From Pteria penguin (lineage: Eukaryota > Mollusca > Bivalvia > Pterioida > Pteriidae): a DNA stretch of 64,000 bases. A program made the position numbers and the translations under genes. The notes under the pieces are model-generated. The model saw only the letters and a program-made list of their open reading frames with translations. It searched no databases and had not been told where the DNA came from. This document shows, one piece after another, positions 1-12,025 of the stretch (the stretch's first letter is position 1; each line of letters starts with the position of its first letter). The stretch spans positions 58,888,983 to 58,952,982 of the forward strand of contig CM068580.1 in assembly GCA_035048485.1 (NCBI GenBank). The letters are read 5' to 3'.

Positions 1-380
1 AGAGTTATATTTTCCTCGAAGCACAAAAAATCCATATGTGCCGTATATATTATGGTAAATATTAAAATCACGATGTGTTTTAGGATTGCGCTGACGTCTA
101 GACGTGATAAGCTCATGGTTCGAAAATGATTTACCCATGATTTTTCCTCTAGGCTGTACAAATTGTAGAATCCAAGGTTATTCAGAAAATATCCAGAAAA
201 TTGATGGAGGGGGAGTGGGGTTGTGTTGGCTAATTGCATAAGTTAAGATGAATTGCTTAGATGAGACTTCGATCGTCAAATGGATAAAAAGGCCGCGCTA
301 GAACGCCATGTAGTCTTAGTTATGATCTGATAAGATCCCTCTATCAAGACATGTAGAGGAGGTCGAAGGTCAAAGGCTGG
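1..380. other. No feature recognised
   Basis: AT-rich sequence. No coding exon, terminal repeat or RNA-like fold was found. Confidence 0.5.
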
Positions 381-600
381 TGATCTCTCAAGATGTTCCT
401 GTCTTCTTCACCACTAAACACTGGTGACCTTGGCTTGAGAAGCTCAATCGGTAAGCGTGGTCGAGAGGTCCCGGATTCGAATCCCATCGATGGCTCATCT
501 GTGTCTCGTTTTTAGGATACGGCGGTATAACCAGAGATCCCGAGTCACAGTAAACGTTGGCAAGTAGAAGATCCAGCATGGGTGCGCCTGTTGCAGTATA
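381..600 (+). mobile_element. Old SINE copy, family A (tRNA head plus conserved core)
   Basis: A polymerase III B-box-like GGATTCGAATCC lies at 473-484. It is followed by a core that matches the other family A copies in order: a degenerate GTCTCGTTTT segment, an ACCAGAGATCCCGAGTCACAG stretch and AAGATCC. The A-box half and the tail are badly eroded and no target-site duplication is visible, so the limits are approximate. Confidence 0.5.
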
Positions 601-768
601 TGTTCTATATTTATTGCATAGATATGAGTACTTTTACATCGGGCAAACGGCATCACCAAATAAGAGAAATAATTTTGGCGTAACATAAAACATGTAAACA
701 CCAAACACTGCCATCTGCTAGTATATTCTTAAAATAAAGAGTCTAGAAACGTGACAGTTCTGTTACGG

Positions 769-828
769 CGGTACGTACAATGGTGGATGAAGTACGTGCG
801 GTACGTACAATGGTGGATGAACTACGTG
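769..828 (+). repeat. Two-copy 30 bp direct repeat
   Basis: Two adjacent 30 bp units (769-798 and 799-828) that begin CGGTACGTACAATGGTGGAT differ at one position near the end. Nothing else is recognised between 600 and 1370. Confidence 0.7.
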
Positions 829-1370
829 CCCATTTCATTTCACCGTCAGTAATTTGACTGGCTGCGTTTGCAATGGATGCCTGAAAATACGTATCAGAAG
901 ATTTACATATTGCAGAAGACAATTGATTGATAATCCCGGTGTACATAATTTATAGGACTAAAATGCATGTACAAAAAGCGTATAACTTGTCAGCTGTTGT
1001 ATAAATGAAAAAACCTCAAATGTGGCTTTTTGTCAACAAATCGACGAACTTAACATAAGTTTCAGACAGATAGTCAATACCAGGGTTCCACATCAATTTA
1101 ATTTGATCAATCTAATGATTATATAATATGACATATCCTCAATATGTATGATTTTGTTATTGCATGCTGCTCATCACTTCGTCATCTGATATTTATATTT
1201 TTATATATGCAAGTAGTTAGACATTGGAGTGTGTTTCTCCCTAATTTCATTCCTGAAGCTGACTGTGGAGACATACACGGTACTTGTGGCAGCCACACAG
1301 GAGATTACTACTCCCTCAATGGTCTTGACTTCGTCATTGTTCGATAATCTGTGTTTTAACTTATAGTTTT

Positions 1371-3231
1371 TAGCTCACATGAGCCAAAGACTCAAGTGCA
1401 CTTTTGTCATAGTGTGCCGTCTGTCGTAAACTTTTTCACATATTCGAATTCTCCTCTGCAACAGCTGCACAGAATTTCACCAAACTTTACAGGAAGTAAG
1501 TACTCGAATTTCTCTATGAAGTTTGTGTTTTTCGATCCGATTTGTAATCCAAGCCATGGGCTCTGATTGTTTGAAACATTTTCGACTTCTCTTCTGCTAC
1601 CGTTTTACAGAATTTCACCAAAACTTAGAAGAAGTAAGTATTTACGGTCCTCTACCAAGTTTGTGTTTTTCGACCCGATCGGTAATCCAAGGTGGCCGGA
1701 ATGGGATTGATTTGTTGACATATTTTCGGCTTCTCTGCAATCGCTTTACAGAGTATCACCTAACTTTACAGTAAATACCCAAGGTCCTCTACCAAGTTTG
1801 TGTTTTTCAACCCGATTTGTAATCCAAGCCATGGGCTCTAATTGCTTGAAACATTTTCGACTTCTCTTCTGCTACCGTTTTACAGAATTTCACCAGAACT
1901 CAGAAGAAGTAAGTACTTACGGTCCTCTACCAAGTTTGTGTTTTTCGACCCGATCGGTAATCCAAGATGGCCGGAATGGGCTTTGATTTGTTGACATATT
2001 TTCGACTTCACTGCAATCGCTTTACAGAATATCACCTAACTTTACAGTAAATACTCAAGGTCCTTTACTACTAAGTTTGTATATTACGATCCGATCCGCA
2101 ATCTAAGATGGCCACCATGGGTCCTGGTTGATTGACACATTTTCAGCATTTATCCACAACTGCCTCATTAAATTTCATCAGATGTTACAAGCAGTAAGTA
2201 ATCAAGTTCCTCTATAAAGTTTGTGTTTTTCGACCCAATCCGTAATCCAAGATAGCCTTCATGGGCTTTGGTTGAAACATTTTCGACCTCTCTACAACCG
2301 CTTTACAGAATTCCACCAACACTTAGAGGAAGTAAGTACTCAAAGCCCTCTACCAAGTTTGTATTTTCGACACGATCCGTAATCCAGGATGGCCGTCATG
2401 ATTGGTTGACACATTTTCAGCTTTTCTCCACAACTGCTTCCAATCTGATTAAAACCATATTTTTGTTCCGCTTCTCTATTTGTCCCATTGCTTTAAACGC
2501 AATGGAACAAACAGAGAAGCTGGATAAAGATATGGTTTTAATAAGATTGAACCGCTTCATAAATTATCACCAGACCTTACGAGTAATCAAGGTTCTCTGC
2601 CAAGTTTGTGTTTTTCAACCCGATCAATCATCCGAGATGGTTGGTTAGGGTTCTGAATGTCTAACACCTTTTCGACTTCTCATTAACTGTTTCACAGATT
2701 TCTTCTAAAACCTGTAGGAAGTAATTGCTCAAGGTCCTCTACCAAAATTGTATAAGATGGCCACCAAATGCTCTGATTGGCTGAAACACTTTCACCTTCT
2801 TTTCATTTACAGTTTCACAGAATTTCACCAAATGGTACAAGATACAAGTACTCAAGGTCCTCTACCGAATTGTATCTTTTGACAAGATCAGTCATCCAAG
2901 ATGCCTGTCAAGGGCCTTAAATGACCGGCACATTTTTACTTCTTTTCGGCAACTGCTGTACAGAGTATCACAAAATGTACAAGAAGTAATTTATCTAGAT
3001 ACCAATTTTTTTTACCTTAACTGTCATTCAAGATGGCTGTCATGATCTATGATTGGCTTACATATTTTTCGACCTCTTTTCATTAACCACTTCACAGAAT
3101 TTCACAAAATCTTAAAGAAAGTAAGTACTCCAAGTACTCAAAGTCTTCCACTAAAAACTGAGCTGTCATTTTTTGTGAACAAGAAAATTTTCTCAGGTGA
3201 GCGATATAGACCCACTTGGGCCATTTTGTTT
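1371..3231 (+). mobile_element. GCTCAC/GTGAGC-ended non-autonomous element, copy 1
   Basis: The element opens with TAGCTCACATGAGCC and closes with CAGGTGAGCGATATAG followed by CCCACTTGGGCC, so its ends form a short inverted repeat (GCTCACNTGA against TCAGGTGAGC). The interior is a degenerate tandem array of roughly 135-140 bp units. Each unit contains an ACAGAATTTCACCAAACTT-like segment, GAAGTAAGTACTC, CTCTACCAAGTTTGTGTTTT and a TAATCCAAGATGGCC segment. The small ORFs here are by-products of the array and no transposase is present. A second copy with the same two ends is at 44797-46456. Similar repeats are, from memory, widespread in molluscs. The superfamily is unassigned: it could be Helitron-like or a TIR element. 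Confidence 0.65.
2443..2548. repeat. Short foldback inside the tandem array
   Basis: Arms at about 2443-2490 and 2500-2548 are near-perfect reverse complements (ATTAAAACCATAT against ATATGGTTTTAAT; TTCTCTATTTGT against ACAGAGAA), with a loop of about 10 bases. It is probably a small MITE-like insertion in one unit of the surrounding element. Confidence 0.6.
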
Positions 3232-4274
3232 ATCTTCATCGTGGATTTAATCTTAATTGTTGAGGTATACGAGAGTCTAGTTCTAATATTTGTTTTATCT
3301 GTTTTCTCAAACATGTGAGTTGTTGTGTGTTGTTATTTATAAAAGTCTTGTAAACATTGGATTTTGAAATGTATTTATGATTAATTTAATTTATAATGAA
3401 TTATATTAAATTTTCTTTTCACATAATCAATATAATTAATTTAAGATTGTTTGATCAGATCAGAATATCATATAATGAATCTTCCCCATAGAAAACTTCC
3501 TTATCCCCCCGCCCCCCCCCCCCCCCCCCCCCCCCCTCCTCTGAAGTATTTTCTATGATGATGAACTACAATGGAAACCTGATTTGAGCTAAAGAACGGA
3601 CGTGGCTACCCGACAGAAGATGATTACTTTTCCTGCATGTCCGATCTCGCTTAATGATTCGTGTTTCAGCTTATCATAGTTGACCACCGTATGCTTACTG
3701 TTCGCCAAGCATTTTATTTCTTTCAGTTCATTTCAGTTATTCATATACCTTTGTTCCTGTTATTCTCCTAGCTTTCCAATCTCGAGAGAATAACACATGT
3801 GATAGAAATGGCTCATCATTTTACTTGAACGCTAGTTTCATGTACTACAACGCATCTTTCACTTTGAAATTCGTATTTTAAAGGAAATTCAGGTTAAGAA
3901 CACGAGGTAGATTTTTTTATATTCTGAATGGAATACGATATGAAAGAATGTATTGATGATTTTTATACACTTAATCGATATTGATCTTTGCAACATAGGC
4001 TTATTAGACCGATCTGTATACATTATATTAGGTCGTTACAGCATCTGTCTTTAACAACCACCTTTCTCTGTTCCTTACTACTGATTATTTATACATATTT
4101 AACCTGTATCAGGAGACCACCTGACTAAAGAGACCACTTTTTCTCCTTGTCTTTGGTGGTAGCTTAAAAGTTTGACTTTAATTACCAATCATACTAGAAT
4201 CTCGAAAAAAAAATCTATTACGAATGTATACTTAAATGATGAACATTAAGATCATGTTTTTTTCAACTTCTTTT

Positions 4275-4322
<48 letters not shown>

Positions 4323-4476
4323 ATTTTTTTTTTGTATTCAGCGTCCTATCTTTTATAAATTTTTTTATAGTCGATCTGATTAAAGATGCTTCAGATGACA
4401 AGATCGTTAGTGGTTCTAAACCTTTCATCTTATTCTGAAAATAACTTTAATAATATTGAAATAAAAAATATTATAA
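3232..4476. other. Intergenic, with C-tract and (TC)n microsatellite
   Basis: A nearly pure C run lies at about 3505-3536 and a (CT)n tract at about 4278-4321. No gene or element ends are recognised. Confidence 0.6.
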
Positions 4477-4692
4477 ATCAATGGAACGATGGCGGTACAC
4501 GTAAACCAAAGGCAAGATTATAAAATAAATTATACTGATATTAAAGTAGAAAAATGATCAATCAATGGAATGATGGTGGTACAGGTAAACCAAAGACAAG
4601 GTTATAAAACAAAATACCTGATATTGAATTTGAAATATCATTAGTCAATGGAATGAAGCTGGTAAAGATAATCCAGAGACAAGATTATAAAA
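4477..4692. repeat. Three-copy degenerate tandem repeat, period about 83 bp
   Basis: Units begin near 4477, 4561 and 4643. Each contains TCAATGGAA(C/T)GATG, a GGTACA(C/G)GTAAACCAAAG-like segment and CAAG(A/G)TTATAAAA. The copies differ at many positions, which indicates an old duplication. Confidence 0.6.
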
Positions 4693-4727
4693 AATGAAAT
4701 GATATCAATAACTCTTTTAGTAAAAGG

Positions 4728-4889
4728 TTAGTTGGTTGATTGGTGTTTTACGTCGCTTTCAATAATTTTTCAGTTATATCGCGACATGGAAGCAGGAGGT
4801 AACCAACATCTTAAACATAGTGGCGCAACCCGGGAATCGTCGGTGCCGCATGCAAGCCAAGCGTTAACCACTACACCAAGCATGCCCTC
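4728..4889 (-). mobile_element. SINE family B, tRNA-headed, antisense, with 11 bp target-site duplication
   Basis: Read on the minus strand the element starts GGCATGCTTGGTGTAGTGGT, an A-box-like tRNA start, and continues to a B-box-like region near the ATTCCCGGGTTG segment. It ends in an AT-rich tail containing CACCAATCAACCAAC. The direct repeat TTAGTAAAAGG flanks it on both sides (4717-4727 and 4890-4900). This family is unrelated in its body to family A. A diverged copy is at 24340-24485. Confidence 0.7.
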
Positions 4890-4900
4890 TTAGTAAAAGG

Positions 4901-7367
4901 AGACTTCTGTTCCTGAAAGTATAATTAACGAATGGAAATGGAAAATTATTTTGAGAAGTCGTTTTGCTGTTAGAAAATGTGAGATTATTAAGACAGTTTT
5001 ACTGTACTATATCAGAAATGTGTGTGTCTAAATTTGAAGACTGATGATGATCACACCCCCCCCCCCCTTTTCTTCTTTCCCATGAAAATGTGGGATTGCA
5101 TGTGTGTTGTTAACAATCAGCTCCAGGACTTTACTTCTGATCGGGAAGGGGCGATTCTAACTTTAGCTGCAGCACTACTGTACTTCGTTTATTCAGCCAA
5201 ATACAGGTAAAATTTCGTGACGCAAATCCCTGTTCGAGCAAAAGTGAATGACATTGCAAGGTTATCCTTTACATAATCAGAATAACAAAATATTTTAGCC
5301 CGGACCGATCAACCAATTATGTTTTTATGCAATATATGCAACACGGTGCATGTCAGAGGGTGTTTGATGAACTCTGCTTGTGTATACCTTGATCGTGTCG
5401 TATGCAACAGCTTACAAATATCCTAATATTATTCACCGGCTGTCAGTGAAGTATTGATTTTGTGTTTTGTGACCGGCAACTCGTTTATATTGATATGTTT
5501 ATTGACCAGATACATTCATCCAACCGAGCTTTCATCATGAGGTTAAATCTCGGTTAGAACCTTGGATTATGATAATACATTACTATGTAATAGTCGTGCG
5601 CCTGCGCACATGTCATGATCTGATATATCTTCGTTTCGCATAATGCATTTAGGAATGCTTAGCATGTGTGACCTTACACGAACCCACTCAGGAACACAAA
5701 AACGTGGAACATTAATCTAGATTCTACTTTGTCCTGTGGAACAAAAGCAACTCATTTAAGGTTTTATTGAAGTAAATTAAATTATTGTTTACATAATCGA
5801 GTAAGTGTATAAAGAAAGAATGACGTCAACTTCGTGATACTGAAGTACCCTAACTAATACTCCGTGCTTAATTACTATCTAATTTGTAGAATATGATATG
5901 AGTGACTCACGTGATTGTGCTGTGTTGCATGTCAGTTGTGCGTTGTCATGACTACATTCATTGATCTCAATGAAAAGAAGACCTATGTCCACTCATGTAG
6001 AGTTTGCGCTTTATTAAGCATGAAGTAGCCTTTCCTTGACCTCGCCTTGAAAGAAGACCCCCATACAGCTGCGGTCATGCATTCACCTCGGCCGACTTTA
6101 TGACTTTTTTAATGGGTTCAACACTTGCAATTGGTATAATTGCTTCGTTTCATACTTGCACAAACTTGTCATAAAGAATTCGATGTATTGACATCCTGAT
6201 ACGATAGATATGTACACAGTGTGGTGTAGACTTATATAAGAGCTTAGGTATTATAATTTTCGTTGATAATTTTGCTCGATTTAAGTGCGTTTTCCTCAAT
6301 AAAGTTGAAAATTATTGTTACTGAATGGGAGGTCCTGAACGAATTCTTACATTCCGGCTTATCTTAGATAATCAAACGTTTATGAGAATGATTTACACAT
6401 AATGAACACGTGAAACTGGTTTCAGCTAAACGTTCTGAAATTAATGGCCAATGTTTTTGTTTAGCAGGTCCAGAAAAAAAACATAACATGTTCTTTTCAG
6501 TTTCACAACAGTTATTACTTTTCTGTCTTTTGACAGTTTCTGCATATATCCATGTGTTTGAAGAAAAAAGAAAAAAAAAAGGCTTCTTAACCTTTCATCT
6601 TTTTATCCAGTGTGAATTAAATAACATGCACACACGTATGTGTATTCACCGATATACAGTGCGTTTGCGATTAGGTCTCGTTATACAAAATCTAGATCAT
6701 TTACCTCGATCTCTTCTACCGAAATGTACACACTGTTATCATTACTTTGTCGCTTAACGGCCATCGATATTCAACTCTCCTGTTGGGACCTATGTACACA
6801 TCAAAAGGAATTTTGATGATGTAATATGCTATTTAACTTCAGCTGTTTATCAAAGGACTGATCAAGTATTAATAATTTGCATTCATCATACTGCAAATGC
6901 AAACTGAATATTTAACCTTATTGTCAAAACTTCGATTTTCGATCAATAATACTGATATACATTTCACGACGTCGTCCCAACTTCGTTCGTTATAAACTTG
7001 AATAAACATGTAGCAATGATTTAACTGTTTTACGACAAGAGAACAAACGTTTTTAAACACAACATATTTGACCCATTTTTGTATCGTCATGTATTTAGTT
7101 ACGCGCCCATTATATAACTAGAATGCGCGCGCATTGCCTGTCAGGGTCACCACTTATTGGGGAACATGGCTCTGAATAATAAAAAGCATTACTGTGCAAT
7201 GGACTTTTCCTGATCGCCAATTCACCTCAAGTGACCTCAGCACAAGGTATTGAAATCTGAAACATGGTATTAATATACTACGGGCGGTTTATTCGCAAAC
7301 TGACCAGTAACATGAACGACCACAATGCTTCATTGATAGTAAGGTCACTTCAGTTCATGCTCGGTAT
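4901..7367. other. Intergenic, nothing recognised
   Basis: AT-rich sequence with a short C run near 5055. ORFs of up to 115 codons show no domain and have low-complexity composition. No splice-supported exon or repeat ends were identified. Confidence 0.4.
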
Positions 7368-7410
7368 CACGTGACATCCATTTATTTTTTTCCTCTTTCA
7401 TATTACATAA
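7368..7410. promoter_or_regulatory. Candidate E-box and PAR/NFIL3-type site
   Basis: CACGTG at 7368-7373 and TTACATAA at 7403-7410. The second fits the TTAYRTAA element bound by NFIL3 and PAR bZIP factors. They lie just upstream of the candidate first exon of the dual-bZIP gene. A perfect TTACGTAA is at 7988-7995. Such short motifs recur by chance in AT-rich DNA, so this is a weak inference. Confidence 0.2.
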
Positions 7411-7541
7411 TGGCCGTGTTTTTCAGTTTCTACCTCAAGCTACGTGTCACTGTCGGGGAAGCGATGCTGGGATGGGTGTCGTCAAAATCTCTGTGGAAAT
7501 AATGGCTTGATTTCTTCAGGAAGCGAGATTCATAAACCAAG
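7411..7541 (+). other. Candidate non-coding first exon of the bZIP gene (3' edge at 7541)
   Basis: The sequence ends in CATAAACCAAG followed by GTAAGTTTT, a strong splice donor. In-frame stops rule out a long ORF. The only matching acceptor I can propose is the one ending at 14372, ahead of the bZIP exon. NFIL3 genes in vertebrates also have a separate 5' non-coding exon. The 5' boundary is unknown and the link to the downstream exon is inferred only from splice-site quality. Confidence 0.25.
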
Positions 7542-10094
7542 GTAAGTTTTATTCTTTGTATGAACTCTGGCCTTTGCGGGGGAACCTCGAGGTCGGTTAG
7601 AGTTGACTACATACATTCAATCAATAAGCCGTTCCTGAAGGAATTCGACAAGAAAAATATACACCGGAATCGTTTCTTCCTGAAATGATATGTGACATCT
7701 AGCAAATCAATATTATGTTGTTTTGTTCCTATTTTTAGCGGCGTTATGCGAGGTCAATTTGTGGCCATCTGTAACATACGGTCATCTGAAATCGTCCTTA
7801 ATGTAATCAACAAATATAATGTTTGTTCTCTCAGGAACGTGGAAGAAAAGAAAAACAAGTTTTTAAATATCTGTAATACTCATAGTTGAGTTATGAGTTG
7901 TCACGTGTAAGTTGCAGCAATCGACTTGTTTACTTCGTAGAGATCGAGAGACCTTGGCCTTTATCATTACATAAGTTGATCTGGAAATTACGTAAGAGTA
8001 TTTCAAGATCTTGTGGGAAGAATCTCGAGAAGATGTCAGTTCTTAAATGCCAGACTAACTCCTCTTTTCATAATGATTTTGCCACTTATATATTTAAAAG
8101 GTAAGATTGAAATTTTCATTGATGTTTTAAATATATAGTTTTTGTTTTTGTTTTTTTTTTTTACAAGAAAAAAAGTTTTAAACATTTCCTTCACAGATGT
8201 AGATCTATTTATAAAAAACCGCGGTAGATTACGAATCAACCAAGTTGTTTTTATTTCGTAATACAAACTGAATGATAAATCATAATATTGTTTAAAGAAA
8301 CCATGCCAGTAAGAGCTATGAATTCGTGACATGCATTTCTAAAAGTACTGAAGAAAACTTTATTTCATAGAAAGTTAACCTCGTGTTATGTATTCACTGT
8401 TCAACTGTATGCATAGATTTTATAATCACAGTAAATCATCTTTAACATACAATCATTATCTATTAATGCACAATGGAAACTACTTTCAGATTATTAATGC
8501 AAATACATGAAGGAAAGTGAACCAGTGAAATAATACATATTTATCGATTTTAAGCAACCTGACAACTGTGGTCGCTGTAATGACAAATTATAAAAATACA
8601 AGAACCATCAAGAACATTTTAAATTATTTATATTTTATTTTATTTTACTGCTTGGTTGCTTCTCTGATTGCCATACCTTTGTAAAAAGCACTAGAATATA
8701 TTGATTTTGTAAATACAATAATACATTCCAGAGCAGCTATGATTCGCAATCATTGTTTCAACCGTATGCATTGTACAAGATGACGTAAACAGTATTGATC
8801 TCATTGTCATATCAAATAATATTCCAGTTAAACACACATTGAAAAGATTTTATTACCCAACCGACCGCATTATGAAATACAAGTCCTAACTTCGTAAACA
8901 GAGCTATCACGACCGATTGTTATTACATATATTTACAGCTGTTGTATATTTAAATGTTACCAACCTAGGTTGTATATTTCTGAAGAATAAACTTTCCGGC
9001 CCATGAAAACACGTGCACCCAGTTCGTATATATATGTGTGTGTTCAGGTTCGATTTATATCTGTTTTGTGCGTTTTTAAAATCCCATATGTAAGGGTTGT
9101 TGTATTGAAATCGCTCCTTCTTTTTTTAATTTGATTTTTTGAAGTAGAGTGATCAATATTTGTTGTAATAAGAGTTTTACCATTTTTTTTATTATGTTAT
9201 GTGTTTGTCTTTCATTTAATTTGTTTTTTCCTTTTGTTTTTTTTTATTTACCCCCTCCCCTTTTTAAGGGAAAGGAGGTTCGGGGAGGGCGCTGTTACAG
9301 AGTGAAAGTCTTGTTTGTTTATTTCGTGGGTCCTTTCGTTAATATACGTTAATGCAACTAAAACATATTTCAACTATTTTTCATGATGTAAACATAGTAT
9401 TAACATACTTAACTTTCTAACTTCAACTAATCTGTGACATAGTTATATATTTTCATTCTTGTTTTAACGGGAAACAGTGGTGTGAACCTCAACTTCCTGA
9501 TCTTGTTCATATCAGATCACGTGATATGATTCCCCGTCATCAAATAACATCTATCGGACACCGATGTGGTCGTACAGTAATCGAATGGCTGTTTATCTTG
9601 CGTGGTTTTGTTTTATAATGTGTCGGTATGAACTGTATTGATGTGATATTTTGATGGCGGGTAAAATGAGAAAAAAAATTAAGAAGATTATTTGGTAGGT
9701 TTTGCTCGCCAACAGAAGAGGTTTACAGGTTTCCAGCACATCAGTTCACTCCTGTTCAATCATTAACCATGGTATTGAATTAGTCTTTAATGAACAAGAT
9801 AGCTAAAGCAATTTTTGGCAAAGATGTTTTCATTTTTGTTTTCATAGTTGTCATGTAAAATGGTCATTGGATTTCTTTGAAACTTTTGTGTTTCTATATT
9901 GGTTGGAGCGCTAGTGTTTTTATTTTAACACCACACAAAGCTATTCTACCCGCTCTATATGGTAGCGGTCATAGATAAGTGATAGCAGGAACAGAAATAC
10001 TTGGTGAAAACCACTGACCTGTATCAGATACACTGACTAACCGTCCCATTTGTTATGGTTAGGCTTTGAACCCACATATCATAAAAGTAACTAC
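7542..10094. other. Possible intron or intergenic stretch, no gene recognised
   Basis: Many T and A runs, for example near 8150 and 9225. ORFs are all under 100 codons and show no family resemblance. No mobile-element ends were found. Confidence 0.4.
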
Positions 10095-10105
10095 AGATTG
10101 GTCCG

Positions 10106-10386
10106 GAAGCCGTGGGGCTGTGATTGAGGTGCTCGACTCGTGACTGAGTCGAGAGGTCTTGGGTTGGACTCCCGCCTTGGGCACACCATTGTCCTGGCTT
10201 TCGAATGAGACCGTAAAAACCGAGGTCCCGTGTCACGGTAGCCATGGCACGTAAAAGATCCCTCACTGCTTCGGGTGGATCCGTTGCAAAGGTATAAATT
10301 TCTCTGCAATGCATTAGTCATAAACGGTCACCATATACGTGAAATATTCGTACAGTGACGGGAAGAAAATATTCAATCAATTAATT
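10106..10386 (+). mobile_element. SINE family A, nearly complete, with 11 bp target-site duplication
   Basis: The tRNA-related head (GTGGGGCTGTGATTGAGGTG start and TGGGTTGGACTCC B-box) is followed by the family core: GAATGAGACCGTAAAAACCG, GTCCCGTGTCACGGTA, GGCACGTAAAAGATCCCTCA and TCCGTTGCAAAGGTA. It ends in a TCAATCAATTAAT tail. AGATTGGTCCG is repeated exactly at 10095-10105 and 10387-10397. The right-hand duplication forms the start of another, older SINE, so this copy jumped into that SINE's 5' edge. Confidence 0.8.
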
Positions 10387-10590
10387 AGATTGGTCCGATG
10401 GTATCACACAGGATTCTTAATCGAGCGACCCGTGCTCGATTCCGGCTACCGCTACGGTGTTTTTTGTCATTATTTATCATCTCCTCTTTACCTATCTCTG
10501 CTTGGAATGAGACAGTCCCCCGTCATGGTATATGTTGACACATGAAGATCCCTCATTGTTGCCGTAGAAATTTCAACCAAAAACACCATT
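10387..10590 (+). mobile_element. Older family A SINE, target of the preceding copy
   Basis: The tRNA-like head GGTCCGATGGTATCAC and the B-box-like GCTCGATTCC are followed by the diverged core (GGAATGAGACAG, CCCGTCATGGTATA, GAAGATCCCTCATTG). It ends near an AAATTTCAACCAAAA stretch without a clear tail. Confidence 0.6.
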
Positions 10591-11675
10591 ATCGCCGTGC
10601 GAATCTGCAAAGCATGACGAAAGACTTAGTTGTTTTACTTTTGCGTTCATTCGTGACACAATTAAATATGTAATAATCGGACGTGAATTTACCTGTTCAC
10701 CTGTGTAGGCAATCCTGTTTTTATTCATGTTCGTAATCGAGGCATGCAGGCTATACGTAACAACCACAAATGGCAAGACTCCAAGTTGATCATCGTCATT
10801 TTCAATGAAATTCCCGTAGTACTATTTCTGTATATTTGACGAACATACAAATTGTTTCATAACTTTAAATTAAAGCAATTTGAATAGGATTTTTTTTGTT
10901 CTAATTAGTTTGCGCTTCATTATGTATTCAGGATAATTATGACGTGGCCTGCATTGCGGACATCTTGATTTATTGTAGTTTCAGTAGGTATAGTAAATGT
11001 AAATTACACAGCTACCAATTAAAAACTCTTGCCTAACACCCTAACCAATGTCAATTTCATACTAAAACAATCTGATAAAAGATTTTCAGAAAATCTTCTT
11101 GATTGTCGCTGCTGTTTTGCACGTTTACAACAAACAGTATCGACTTTGCAATTCATTTGCATCGAATATCAGTGATGGATCTACGTGGAGCGGATTACTG
11201 GATTTGCAACTCTCCACTACTCTCTGTGGAAAAGAGTTGCAGAAAATGTCGATTCTGATGATTTTATTTTCAAGGAATAATTCACATTTCTGTCCAAGCT
11301 TTTTACCCAAAATACCATGTCTAACAATATAAATGTACAACTCCCCTTTTGAAAATTTCTGGATCTGTTCTTGAATATATGTATAGTTCAACACCTGGTA
11401 CCCTATTTACATTGTATGAAATTATTTTATAACAGCCGATAAGTTATTAAATAGATATGCTTAAAATTGGAACATACATACTTTTTCTTGCCTTTATTAT
11501 TAATCTTTGAGGAATTAATATATTGGTTCACAGCTGTTGTATAGTTGTCAGTACTTATTGACTATGTATAACACTGCAATGATTAAAACTTGAAAAAGGA
11601 ATCATGTGGACATGTATCAACAGGTAAGCAAATTCGGTAGTTTTAAAGTTACCATTAAAGGAGTCATATTGGGGG
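10591..11675. other. Intergenic, nothing recognised
   Basis: AT-rich. A fragment TTTCTGGATCTGTTCTTGAA near 11356 weakly resembles the end of the GCGCGGATCCAG MITE family, but without a partner end. Confidence 0.4.
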
Positions 11676-11777
11676 ATCTTTTCTTATTATCTTTTGATAA
11701 CTTTCGATATTTATCAAAAGTGATCACATGACTACCATGTGGTCACTTTTGATAAGTATTAAAAGTTATGAAAAGAT
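11676..11777. repeat. Foldback of about 100 bp
   Basis: The left arm (GATCTTTTCTTATTATCTTT to TATCAAAAGTGATCACATG) is complementary with few mismatches to the right arm (CATGTGGTCACTTTTGATAA to TATGAAAAGAT). The loop is only a few bases. It has the size and structure of a small MITE. No target duplication is evident. Confidence 0.65.
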
Positions 11778-11879
11778 ATTGTTTGTAGTCCCGATTTCCA
11801 CGACGGATTTCAGGGGTAAGAGGGATTTGGAACATTCTAATTACCGTTTGCTATCAGTGTGAAAAAAGAAAGTAACTGG

Positions 11880-12025
11880 TGTCAAATGACTATGGCACTG
11901 ACGACAATATACTATTGTGGACACTCACGGACCCCTAAAATTCAGAAGTGAGACCATGTGCCAGAGAGGAGTAAGCGTCTCTTGTTTGGCCAGCCACACC
12001 CGCCGTGAATGCTCTCACATATAGA
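11880..12025 (-). repeat. Dispersed repeat family C, antisense copy
   Basis: On the minus strand it contains GAGCATTCACGGCGGGTGTG, GGCCAAACAAGAGACGCTTA and CTCCTCTCTGGCACATGG. The block GCATTCACGGCGGGYGTGGC..CCAAACAGGAGACGCTTACTCC recurs at 20331, 23431, 24030, 26431 and 26610. No ORF or terminal inverted repeat is visible, so its nature (old SINE or non-autonomous transposon) is open. Confidence 0.55.

Noticed and set aside
1523..3318. Small ORFs between 1.5 and 3.3 kb as genes
   Set aside because: They share the same peptides (LCFSTRSVIQ) because they come from the tandem units of a non-coding element.
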